Origin: Thiotrichaceae bacterium
GTDB lineage: Bacteria; Pseudomonadota; Gammaproteobacteria; Beggiatoales; Beggiatoaceae
DNA length: 64,000 nt
NCBI GenBank assembly: GCA_011391085.1
Contig: JAABRD010000029.1
Span: 1 to 64,000 of the forward strand
Reading direction: 5' to 3'
Of the stretch, positions 13,816-21,063 are shown in pieces; positions within the stretch are counted from its first letter, which is position 1; each line of letters starts with the position of its first letter. The notes under the pieces are model-generated. The model saw nothing but the letters and a program-made list of their open reading frames with translations, ran no database searches and was not told where the DNA came from. Made by a program: the position numbers and the translations under genes.

Positions 13816-14343
13816 TCAACCCTCTTCAAGGTTAACTGAGTGGATACAGGTGGGGTCTCGAACCACGTAGGCAAGTGGATTCCCCAATAAAAAAGTTGGA
13901 TAATTTAGGCATTTGGGAGGAGACGGGATTCGAACTTGGCAAACTTTATATGTTTGTTGGGCCGCGATTTCCAGTTCGCCAATGAATAAATTGTAGAGTA
14001 CACCCAGTTCACCAGCATCATCAGCGGGGCTGATTTCAGAAGGTCGAGTCTTGGCGAAGAGGCTTAACGCATCTTTATACGAAGGGTGTTCCAAGTCCAA
14101 AAATTCGTTCTCATTCACGTAGATATCCGCCGCGAGGAGAATGCCCTCATGGGCCTGATAATCTCCTTTCCGGACACGATATTCGTACCAGCAGAATGCC
14201 AATTCTTTGGCGTAAAGACTGTCTCGCCAAAAATATACACCACTGCCTACTCGTCCTGTTGGAGTCGCTTGAAAAGTTTGTTGTTGGACAATTTTCTGGG
14301 CCGCCGAACGAGTGGTGCCATGGATGCCTTTGAGTATCAACAT
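13816..14343 (-). CDS. ADP-ribosyltransferase (PARP-like fold)-type protein, possible toxin
   Basis: 175 residues. LKGIHGTTRSAAQKIVQQQT (HGT at 8-10) followed by GRVGSGVYFWRDSLYAKELA (GSGVYF at 33-38) is the H and Y signature region of PARP/DTX-like ADP-ribosyltransferases that bind NAD. The third catalytic residue cannot be fixed by eye. The start at 14343 was chosen because the open sequence upstream is repeat C10 and spacer. Together with the next gene it has the form of an ART toxin and partner module. Confidence 0.55.
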   Translation of the reverse strand: MLILKGIHGTTRSAAQKIVQQQTFQATPTGRVGSGVYFWRDSLYAKELAFCWYEYRVRKGDYQAHEGILLAADIYVNENEFLDLEHPSYKDALSLFAKTRPSEISPADDAGELGVLYNLFIGELEIAAQQTYKVCQVRIPSPPKCLNYPTFLLGNPLAYVVRDPTCIHSVNLEEG

Positions 14344-14395
14344 AATTTTGGTGTTCGAGTGAAGTCCTCGAAGGCTTTGGTGTGAATGGGTTATC

Positions 14396-14456
14396 TTGAG
14401 GAATTTAGCAATTCGCACACCTCTCCTCTCCCCTAAGTCGCCGTGAGACTTCCCTC
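14396..14456. repeat. Spacer repeat M, copy 2
   Basis: Shares CACACCTCTCC and CTAAGTCGCCGTGAGACTTC with 5336-5412 and 17638-17718. Confidence 0.6.
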
Positions 14457-14458
14457 TC

Positions 14459-14552
14459 CTCCCCCTACTTCCCTCCCCGAATCGTCTGCGTCCGCAAATC
14501 CTCCGGGCGCCGTGGGAGGAGGTTGCAGGCGGTGATAGAGAAATCATTACCA
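14459..14552. repeat. Repeat family C, copy 10
   Basis: CGAATCGTCTGCGTCCGCAA, CGCCGTGGGAGGAGGTTGCA and GGCGGTGATAGAG; lies 3' of the HigBA pair. Confidence 0.8.
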
Positions 14553-14627
14553 TCTCGTTCTGAATAATCACTCCGGTTTGGTTCGGTGACAACCGGTTTC
14601 CTCCCGGCCAAAGGGTTGACAGGTTCG

Positions 14628-15062
14628 TCAACGGTTTGCCTGTGACTTAAACACTTCTGGAGATACCGAAAAATGCTTACAAAGGGCGTCAATCTGATTA
14701 CCAGTTAACGGCCGGTGGCCATGGAGAATATCCCACACGATGGCCTCATTTCCAAGTTCCTCGCGTAAGTCCATCGGCGTGACTCGATGTTCCTCCATCA
14801 AAAATGCCAATTGGTCGATATCTGACACTTCTGGCACAGGATAATGTTCATTTTCATAAACCTCCATCAACGTCGCCAGCGTTTCCATCAAATCTGCCAG
14901 CGGGTGTGATTCCTTGTCGCCCACAGTATCCACGAGTTCATTGAGTAATGTCACGGCCCGATCATATTCTGCCTCCGTATGGGGGACCGACAAGAAATCT
15001 GCTACGCGGGGCCAACGGGTGACAGGGGGGGCAAGAACGTCAACGTCAGTGGTTCTCATCAT
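14628..15062 (-). CDS. higA: HigA antitoxin (XRE family)
   Basis: 144 residues. The C-terminal XRE-type helix-turn-helix reads LAFLMEEHRVTPMDLREELG, AIVWDILHGHRPLTGNQIDA, LCKHFSVSPEVF, as in HigA partners of RelE-fold HigB. The start at 15062 has AGAGAGG 8 bases upstream; an in-frame GTG at 15149 would overlap higB but has no visible ribosome site. Autoregulation through the HTH is expected from the family. Confidence 0.85.
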   Translation of the reverse strand: MMRTTDVDVLAPPVTRWPRVADFLSVPHTEAEYDRAVTLLNELVDTVGDKESHPLADLMETLATLMEVYENEHYPVPEVSDIDQLAFLMEEHRVTPMDLREELGNEAIVWDILHGHRPLTGNQIDALCKHFSVSPEVFKSQANR

Positions 15063-15138
15063 AAGTTTAAACCTCTCTTCATTTCCAGAGAAGAGTGGGT
15101 AAGAGTCATTCACCGGTGAGTTTAATCTGGTGGTTTGA

Positions 15139-15438
15139 TTACTTATCACACTCTTTCCTCCATTTGTTTAAATCATATTCAACATGTGTTAACACATGCC
15201 TAATGTAAACGATTTGTCGATTGTAGTGAATAGCAGTGATGAGTCGGAACTTGTTTCCACCGATATTAAAAAGGGTACAATGGCCCACTCTATCCGCGTT
15301 TGGAAAGGTTTTTCGCAACTCTTGAAAGTTGTTGAAAGTCTCGGTTTTCAAGAGTGCCAACCAACGTTCTAAGGTTGGCTTTGCCTCTGGATGTCTTTCC
15401 GCAAACTGAAAGAGGGTCTTTTTCGTGATGATTCTCAT
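15139..15438 (-). CDS. higB: HigB-family toxin (mRNA interferase)
   Basis: 99 residues, the normal length: MRIITKKTLFQFAERHPEAK, LERWLALLKTETFNNFQELR, then VGHCTLFNIGGNKFRLITAI and RHVLTHVEYDLNKWR. The FNIxGNKxRLI and LTHxEYD motifs define the family. It precedes higA. Order and size are canonical and no damage is visible. Confidence 0.93.
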   Translation of the reverse strand: MRIITKKTLFQFAERHPEAKPTLERWLALLKTETFNNFQELRKTFPNADRVGHCTLFNIGGNKFRLITAIHYNRQIVYIRHVLTHVEYDLNKWRKECDK

Positions 15439-15543
15439 TTGATTGGTGTGACTGGAAATGAGAGTAGTTCAATGCTGGTGGAATGATTTGGAAGAAGACC
15501 AGAAGGCCCATACCTCATTCGGTTTTTCAATTCGGAACGTCTT

Positions 15544-15660
15544 ACCCCCTACTTCCCCAACCGAATCGTATGCGTCCGCAAGTCCTCCGGACTCCGGGGG
15601 AGGATGTCGCGGGCGGTGATGATGAAGCGGCAACCGTGTTCGCGGCTGACAACGACCCTT
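15544..15660. repeat. Repeat family C, copy 11
   Basis: CGAATCGTATGCGTCCGCAA, full central stem TCCTCCGGACTCCGGGGGAG, then GGCGGTGATGATGAAGC; 3' of Uma2. Confidence 0.85.
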
Positions 15661-15694
15661 ACTCAAACCGCCGGCGCCGTGCCAAACTGCCACC

Positions 15695-16447
15695 TTAATG
15701 TGGCTTCCAGTTCTTGAGTATCTCGTCAGGATTCACTCCCAACGCCCGTAACTGGTTGGCTAAGAACTCCTCCCGTTGCAACGCGGATTCCTTCTGTTGC
15801 CGTTCCCACTCCGCTTGTTGTTGTGCCTCTTGATACGCCGCCACTGCCTCCGAATAAGTAAACAAATAATTACCCGTCTTGGGGTCAAACAAGCGCAAAT
15901 TCCCCCGTTCTAAGCGCAACTCCAGACCACCTAATACCCGGCTAGACAACCGTAAGCTACCATCTAACCCATAGACCGGCGTCATCCGTTGATAGTATCC
16001 AGAGTTTGTCAGCCGCCGACCTTTTAAAGCAGGTTTGAGGTATTCGCCCTTGGGGTCATATTGAAAGTATTCTTGAATCCCTAATTGACGATACAACTTG
16101 GGTTTGACTTCTTCATCTTTCTTTTGAGTGGTGCGCGACGTGATTTCAATCACGACGTCCGGGGCCTTCCCTTCTTCCCACACTTTGTAAATGTCGCGTT
16201 GGTGTTTGGGGACGTCCAAGACCACAAACACGTCTGGCGCCACCGAGAGTTCTGAGTGACCTTCTTCATAATAAATAAGTAAGTTGCCAGACACATAGAC
16301 TTGGGGTTGGTTTTGAAAATAGTCGCTTAACGCCGACCGTAAGTAAGTCAACGAGTCGGCTTGAAAATCGCTTTCGGCCATAGGTTCAAAGTCCGTGTCA
16401 GGATAATCGATAGGTTCTAAAGGTCGTGCTAAAGACACCGCAGGCAT
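15695..16447 (-). CDS. Uma2-family (DUF820) endonuclease-like protein, second intact copy
   Basis: 250 residues, nearly identical to 12589-13362, with SVAPDVFVVLDVPKHQRDIY and EITSRTTQKKDEEVKPKLYR. It differs mainly in the coiled-coil tail (one block of about 7 residues shorter). AGGAGAACACTTT precedes the ATG, and the leader hairpin is at 16482-16505. Recent duplication is likely. Confidence 0.85.
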   Translation of the reverse strand: MPAVSLARPLEPIDYPDTDFEPMAESDFQADSLTYLRSALSDYFQNQPQVYVSGNLLIYYEEGHSELSVAPDVFVVLDVPKHQRDIYKVWEEGKAPDVVIEITSRTTQKKDEEVKPKLYRQLGIQEYFQYDPKGEYLKPALKGRRLTNSGYYQRMTPVYGLDGSLRLSSRVLGGLELRLERGNLRLFDPKTGNYLFTYSEAVAAYQEAQQQAEWERQQKESALQREEFLANQLRALGVNPDEILKNWKPH

Positions 16448-16481
16448 AAAGTGTTCTCCTGGGAAAAAATTAGATTGAGTT

Positions 16482-16505
16482 TCTCACCACCTAAGGAGGG
16501 TGAGA
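16482..16505. repeat. Leader hairpin upstream of Uma2, copy 3
   Basis: CTCACC/GGTGAG stem as in the other two Uma2 modules. Confidence 0.6.
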
Positions 16506-16613
16506 GTGGCCGTGATTTCTTCTCCTCCCTCAAGACTTCAAGTCCGCCACGCGGGAGGAGACCAGTCGTGGTGGGGTGGGCAAAGACACACTGGCCCCCG
16601 ACCTGACTGGACG

Positions 16614-17162
16614 CTATGGATTAGCCAGAAGAATCTCCACAATTCTAGTCAAAGTGAGATAAACGGCCCTCGGGGTAAGAGGTGACAAACTTTGTTGCGT
16701 ATGTTTACCATGTGCCACCCAATTCCGGTAATGATAGATCTGTTTGGCTTCACCAGCCAGGTGAGGTTGATTTTTTAACAGACTTCGTTTGAGAAACTCT
16801 AAAATCTCCTCTGGTCGCCAAAATTCAACTTCGGTTTGGAAGTGAGAGTACATTTCCTCCGCCAGGTCCGCGGGCGTAAGATGTTGCTGTAACACTTGTC
16901 CTTTAGATTGCAAGTAGTCCCGCAGAAAGCGTTCAAAAGCGGCCCAAAGCGCCAGCACAAACAACGAATTTACTGCGATTTCGCTGTCGGTAATGACACG
17001 TTCGGCATCTGAACTTGTGGGGGTCTCTAGGTCGGTACGCTGTAGTAATCGCTGTCTCGCCTTGGGTTCCGTGGTTTTGATAGCCCGTTTGGTGATGGTA
17101 AAGCTATCTTGGGCAGTTTCATACAGTTGTTTGAGTGGCAGTAACGGATTCAGGAAATTCAT
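16614..17162 (-). CDS. HEPN-like protein, probable RNase toxin
   Basis: 182 residues, all helical in character. SLFVLALWAAFERFLRDYLQ (67-86) and EAKQIYHYRNWVAHGKH (138-154) match HEPN-type proteins; RNWVAH (146-151) is an R-x4-H motif, the catalytic signature of HEPN RNases. Its first 44 bases overlap the end of the 158-residue gene upstream, which fits a TA or abortive-infection pair. The specific HEPN subfamily is not recognised. Confidence 0.65.
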   Translation of the reverse strand: MNFLNPLLPLKQLYETAQDSFTITKRAIKTTEPKARQRLLQRTDLETPTSSDAERVITDSEIAVNSLFVLALWAAFERFLRDYLQSKGQVLQQHLTPADLAEEMYSHFQTEVEFWRPEEILEFLKRSLLKNQPHLAGEAKQIYHYRNWVAHGKHTQQSLSPLTPRAVYLTLTRIVEILLANP

Positions 17163-17595
17163 AGTCGCTTACTTGGGTAATCAATTTTAATAACCAGGGT
17201 GGGTTGAGAGGATGAGGTGGCTTCTCCATGTATCTTTCTTCCCAATACCAACCGTCCTCTTGAACGCCTTGCAAAATACTGTAGTATCCCGCGGTTTGGA
17301 GATAGAGTACATACTCTTGGTTCAACCAGCCTCTTACCAGAATAATTCCGTCGGCGCCAAGGGTCGCGGCCCCGGCGGGTTGAAATTCCGCTAACGTGTC
17401 GTTCGCAGGGGTAGCAATGGCCAATTGCGGAACGTGGTAACGTCCCAGGGTTTCGGCAATTTCTATCTCGCTTCGGTGTATCTGCAACGGTTGGTCCCGT
17501 AGCCAGTGCTGGATATTGGTATACAACTGGTTGACTCGTTGTAAGTACTGTTGTTTCTGTGATTCCAGGTCGTGTGTGTTGCTATTTAAGTTCAT
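17119..17595 (-). CDS. Conserved partner of the HEPN gene, candidate antitoxin
   Basis: 158 residues, no family recognised. Visible features: a charged N-terminal helix (LESQKQQYLQRVNQLYTNIQ), IAETLGRYHVPQLAIAT, and a C-terminal beta-rich, Trp/Tyr-rich part (EYVLYLQTAGYYSILQGV, GWYWEERY). The start at 17595 has AAGGAA upstream. Overlaps the HEPN gene by 44 bases. A broken copy lies at 5017-5290, without a HEPN gene. Confidence 0.6.
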   Translation of the reverse strand: MNLNSNTHDLESQKQQYLQRVNQLYTNIQHWLRDQPLQIHRSEIEIAETLGRYHVPQLAIATPANDTLAEFQPAGAATLGADGIILVRGWLNQEYVLYLQTAGYYSILQGVQEDGWYWEERYMEKPPHPLNPPWLLKLITQVSDYEFPESVTATQTTV

Positions 17596-17637
17596 AGTAG
17601 TTCCTTGTCGTTTCTTAATAGGCCCGATTGAGGTGAG

Positions 17638-17718
17638 GAGAGTTTCGTCGGTCTTTCGGTTCTCACTTCGACTTAGCCATTCCCACACCTCTCCCCCCTA
17701 AGTCGCCGTGAGACTTCC
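17638..17718. repeat. Spacer repeat M, copy 3
   Basis: Nearly identical to 5336-5412, which also lies just upstream of a HEPN-partner gene. Confidence 0.65.
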
Positions 17719-17720
17719 CC

Positions 17721-17848
17721 CTCCCCCTACTTCCCCACCCGAATCGTCTGCGTCCGCAAATCCGCCGGACTCCGGGGGAGGAGGTCGCGGGCGGTGATGA
17801 TGAAGCGACTCAGGTCTTCTTTGCGGAAGGAACAGCGGTTTGAGGTTA
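17721..17848. repeat. Repeat family C, copy 12 (full length)
   Basis: The most complete copy: CCCGAATCGTCTGCGTCCGC, stem TCCGCCGGACTCCGGGGGAG, GGCGGTGATGATGAAGCGAC, CTTCTTTGCGGAAGGAACAG. It ends at the vapC stop. Confidence 0.88.
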
Positions 17849-18301
17849 GTCTTCACCCACCCAATGAATCCACTCCAGTTTCAGTTGCTTCGCCCGATTC
17901 ACTAATCGTTTATCACCCGTCCAAAATTCCGCGTGTCGTTGTTCGGCCAAAGCCACGTAAAGACTGTCATAGACTTTGGATTGTTGGAACTGGGCGGCCC
18001 ACGCAAACGCACTTTGGCAAAGTTCTAAGGAGAGAGGAACAATTTCTACTCCTAATGTAAATAAGTCCGCTATCGCAATATTTCCCTCTGCCATCGTAAT
18101 CGTTTTGGTATAGACAAATTGACGAACCACCGAGGTTGCTTCGGCTAACCAGAAGTCGGGAACTACCAATTGATAGCCTTGTTGATGCCAGTTGAGAAGA
18201 CGGTTTGCCGGATGAATGGTAACGGCTTTGGGTAATACGGTCCACACCGCTACATTGGAATCAATCACGATGGTAGTTGAGGCACGCCAAGATTTCTGCA
18301 T
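17846..18301 (-). CDS. vapC: VapC-type PIN toxin (VapBC-2)
   Basis: 151 residues, paralogue of 11549-12007. IVIDSNVAVWTVLPKAV, FWLAEATSVVRQFVYT and KVYDSLYVALAEQRHAEFWT hold the PIN acidic residues. The C-terminal 60 residues are almost identical between the two copies while the middle differs, suggesting gene conversion or selection on specificity. Overlaps vapB by 41 bases. Confidence 0.9.
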   Translation of the reverse strand: MQKSWRASTTIVIDSNVAVWTVLPKAVTIHPANRLLNWHQQGYQLVVPDFWLAEATSVVRQFVYTKTITMAEGNIAIADLFTLGVEIVPLSLELCQSAFAWAAQFQQSKVYDSLYVALAEQRHAEFWTGDKRLVNRAKQLKLEWIHWVGED

Positions 18302-18599
18302 CTCGTTCTTCTCGTAGTTGGTCAAGAATTGCCACCGTGTCAACGTTTAGCAGTTGACCGTGGGCCGCTAAATAGTTAGCACGTTGTTGTTTCAATCGTT
18401 CTAACGTGTTTAAGGCTTCAGATACCTTAGATACCTGTTTTTCACAGTTGTGGGGGCGAGAATCAGCCCGAACCGCCTCCCGTAACTGGTTTTGGACCCA
18501 TTGTAACATGGTTTGACCCTCTTGACGGGCTAGGAGGGCAATGGTTTGACTTAATTCTGGATCGAGTATGCCTTGCAAACTGACGTCTGGATTCAACAT
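18261..18599 (-). CDS. vapB: VapB-like antitoxin (VapBC-2)
   Basis: 112 residues: MLNPDVSLQGILDPELSQTI, ALLARQEGQTMLQWVQNQLR, LKQQRANYLAAHGQ, VDTVAILDQLREERDAEILA. The N- and C-terminal parts match copy 1 and the central linker diverges. Confidence 0.85.
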   Translation of the reverse strand: MLNPDVSLQGILDPELSQTIALLARQEGQTMLQWVQNQLREAVRADSRPHNCEKQVSKVSEALNTLERLKQQRANYLAAHGQLLNVDTVAILDQLREERDAEILACLNYHRD

Positions 18600-18642
18600 A
18601 GTAAGTGTCTCCTGTTTTTCAACAAATCAAGTGGTTGTGAGA

Positions 18643-18702
18643 GTTGGCGTATCGACAGGAATGCACTGGTTGCAGACCAGAAAATCCCTTCGATACGTCA
18701 AC
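18643..18702. promoter_or_regulatory. Inverted repeat upstream of vapB-2
   Basis: GTTGGCGTATCGA (18643-18655) and TCGATACGTCAAC (18690-18702), with one mismatch, 44-103 bases 5' of vapB-2. Position equals that of 12334-12392. Confidence 0.4.
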
Positions 18703-18728
18703 CTCGCTACGGTTTTAGAATATAGCCC

Positions 18729-18852
18729 TCCCCTATTTCCCTCCCCGAATCGTATGCGTCCGCAAGTCTTCCGGACTCCGGGGGAGGATGTCGCGGGCGG
18801 TGATGATGAAGCGACTCATGTATTCTTTGCTGAGGGAACAGCGGTTTGAGAA
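18729..18852. repeat. Repeat family C, copy 13
   Basis: Last copy of the series, full length. It replaces the native 3' end of the filamentous-haemagglutinin-type gene. Confidence 0.87.
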
Positions 18853-20907
18853 TGACGGCTGGGCTGATGGCGGTGGTGGCGGTGGTGGTAGTTCTTTAAA
18901 CACCCATTGTTTACCTTCCATTTGCACTTTCCCCGGACGACCTATGTTAGAAGAGGCATCTATTAGAGTAAAACCTTGGTCGATTTTCTCCTGAAGCGTC
19001 GGACCAAATTCTGTATAGTATTCTTTCTGTTCAAATGGATAGGAGAAAATAAGGTGATTAGCTTCTTGCGCCCTAATTTTTCCACCATCACCATTGTTAG
19101 CCCTTGCAAACAGTTGGCTTTTTTCCAGAACAAACAGGCTAGGATAGTTAATTGTAACATTTCCTCCGCTATGTTCTAGCCGGTCTCCTCTTGCACTGGC
19201 TGAAATAAAACTTTTGTTTAACAACAAGAGGTTACCCTCCACATCAACAGTAATGTCACCACCACCTGCCGCCATTGCTTGAGTAGCAATAGAACTTTTT
19301 GTGAGTGATAATTCGTTGGCCCGAATATGGATTTTTCCGGCATTTTTAGCATTTTCAGCCTCCAGGTTACTACTAGCCTTTATCCAACTCTCCTTCAATG
19401 TCAAACGTTGGATGTTTAGTTCAATATCTCCAGCCGCACCACTTGAATCTGAGGAAGCTGTGATAAAACTGGAACCCAATAAAGAGAATTCTGAACCATT
19501 GATGGTGATATTGCCACCGTTGTCGGCACTGTGAGTTGACGAATTTATGTTGCCGCCTTCAGTCAAAATCACTCGTTGCGCATCGATTCGAATGTTTCCA
19601 ACGGGACCAATTTCCTCTTTCTCTGAAAAATTGTTCATCGTTTCCAAAACACCAGGACCCATTTCCAACACTTCAGCACGGATGCTAATATCTCCTCCCT
19701 TGCCGGGAGAGGGACTGTAGTTGTTAGTATCAATCCTGCTTTGACTGGCCCGATCAGCTTCCTTATAAGCCTCCACCTTTGCTTCTTCCTCTGAAAGGCC
19801 ACTAGAAAGGAAATCTCGGAGATAACTCCGATAGAGTTTGTCCATGTAATCTTCATTTTGTCCACTGAATGAGAGATGTCGCGTTTTTACGCTAATATCT
19901 CCCCCCTGAGTATTTTCACAGTCTTTTTGACAGAGATTACTTGCAGATATCCACGCACTGTTTTTCAATGAAATTTTCTCCGTAATTTCTATATCAATGC
20001 CTCTTCCAGTTCCAGAATAGGTGTTGGTCCAAATGCGACCCTGGTCTAAAAACAGTTGACCAGCACGGATAACGATATGTCCACCCGGCCATGTACCATC
20101 TTCACTGCCACTGGCATCGAGGTTAGCCATCTCAAGTTTTTCAAGCGGTTCATAATATGACTGGGACAATGTTATCTTGCCCAATCCTCCAAGGGTGGTG
20201 ATGGCTACATTATCGGCAGTATGAGAAACCTCACCTGCGGAAGCCATGGCCACCAGATTAATTTGTCCAGATGGAGCCAATAACCTGCTGTCTTGGATAG
20301 TTAAGTCACCACCAATAAAAGATAAAGTTTGTTTTGGATTGACTTTGATTTCGAGAAGATGGCCTTGATTACCTTGAATGGAAATGGACGCAGGTGAACC
20401 ATTTAAAAAACCAAAAGCTTTTGGAGGCGCTACGGTTAACTGACTCTTGTTAGGTTCTAGGGCATCAAAATGTCCGCCATCTTGAAAACGCAACACTTCC
20501 GCAGTACTGGCATGAAATGAACCTAACACATCCAATTTGGCATTCTCCCCAAACATGATACCACTAGGGTTGAGTAGGTATAAATTAGCCTGGGGCATTT
20601 TAGAGGTCAGTGTGCCATCGATCCAAGAGTGATGACCCCCTGTCACTTTGGTCAAAATGTTTTGAATCGAGTCAGGCCCCGTGAAAATAGCACTTTCATT
20701 CGTGTTGATATTAAATTCTTTGAAACTGTGAAACAAGTTACTGCCTCGTTGCTGACCTAAATCAGCAGGAATCTCAAAGTTTGGACCTGTCAAGTTAGTT
20801 TCTACTCCCAACGTACCGTCGGTAGCAATCTGGGCAAATAGTGGAGTATTTGATAACAAGATGTCCAGCACAACAAACATTATAAGAGGCGTTCTTAAAA
20901 TTAACAT
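18733..20907 (-). CDS. Two-partner secretion exoprotein (filamentous haemagglutinin N-terminal domain), altered 3' end
   Basis: 724 residues. A signal peptide (MLILRTPLIMFVVLDILLSN...LFAQ) is followed by the TPS domain: FKEFNINTNESAIFTGPDSI, ILTKVTGGHHSWIDGTL, NLYLLNPSGIMFGENAKLDV and GSFHAST (about residues 60-140). The remainder is beta-helix repeats with NI(T/R)I-type strands. Such proteins cross the outer membrane through a TpsB porin, which is not in the window. After PPPPPPP near residue 675 the C-terminus (FSNRCSLSKEYMSRF onward) is translated repeat C13, so the native end is missing. Start 20907 has AAGGAC upstream. Confidence 0.85.
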   Translation of the reverse strand: MLILRTPLIMFVVLDILLSNTPLFAQIATDGTLGVETNLTGPNFEIPADLGQQRGSNLFHSFKEFNINTNESAIFTGPDSIQNILTKVTGGHHSWIDGTLTSKMPQANLYLLNPSGIMFGENAKLDVLGSFHASTAEVLRFQDGGHFDALEPNKSQLTVAPPKAFGFLNGSPASISIQGNQGHLLEIKVNPKQTLSFIGGDLTIQDSRLLAPSGQINLVAMASAGEVSHTADNVAITTLGGLGKITLSQSYYEPLEKLEMANLDASGSEDGTWPGGHIVIRAGQLFLDQGRIWTNTYSGTGRGIDIEITEKISLKNSAWISASNLCQKDCENTQGGDISVKTRHLSFSGQNEDYMDKLYRSYLRDFLSSGLSEEEAKVEAYKEADRASQSRIDTNNYSPSPGKGGDISIRAEVLEMGPGVLETMNNFSEKEEIGPVGNIRIDAQRVILTEGGNINSSTHSADNGGNITINGSEFSLLGSSFITASSDSSGAAGDIELNIQRLTLKESWIKASSNLEAENAKNAGKIHIRANELSLTKSSIATQAMAAGGGDITVDVEGNLLLLNKSFISASARGDRLEHSGGNVTINYPSLFVLEKSQLFARANNGDGGKIRAQEANHLIFSYPFEQKEYYTEFGPTLQEKIDQGFTLIDASSNIGRPGKVQMEGKQWVFKELPPPPPPPSAQPSFSNRCSLSKEYMSRFIITARDILPRSPEDLRTHTIRGGK

Positions 20908-20986
20908 AATGTTCTAGTCCTTATGTTCCAACTATTAGATTAGTATGAAAAAATGAGATAAGCGGAGGCTCATATATTATTGATTC

Positions 20987-21060
20987 CACTTATCCCGTTT
21001 CTATACCCGGCATGGGAACTAGATTGAGATTGCTGAATCTGGTCCCAGCCGGGATAAGTG
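20987..21060. terminator. Hairpin between the giant protein gene and the TPS gene
   Basis: CACTTATCCCG and CGGGATAAGTG arms with a further inner stem, immediately 3' of the stop at 21064. It lacks a T-run. Confidence 0.5.
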
Positions 21061-21063
21061 AAC

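Noticed and set aside
14344-14631. Long N-terminal extension of the ART-like protein
   Set aside because: The residues are encoded by repeat C10 and spacer repeat M. The family-like sequence starts at 14343.
5431-18852. True integron attC sites
   Set aside because: No GTTRRRY or RYYYAAC core sites flank the hairpins in the copies I read, and no integrase gene is visible. Kept only as an architectural analogy.
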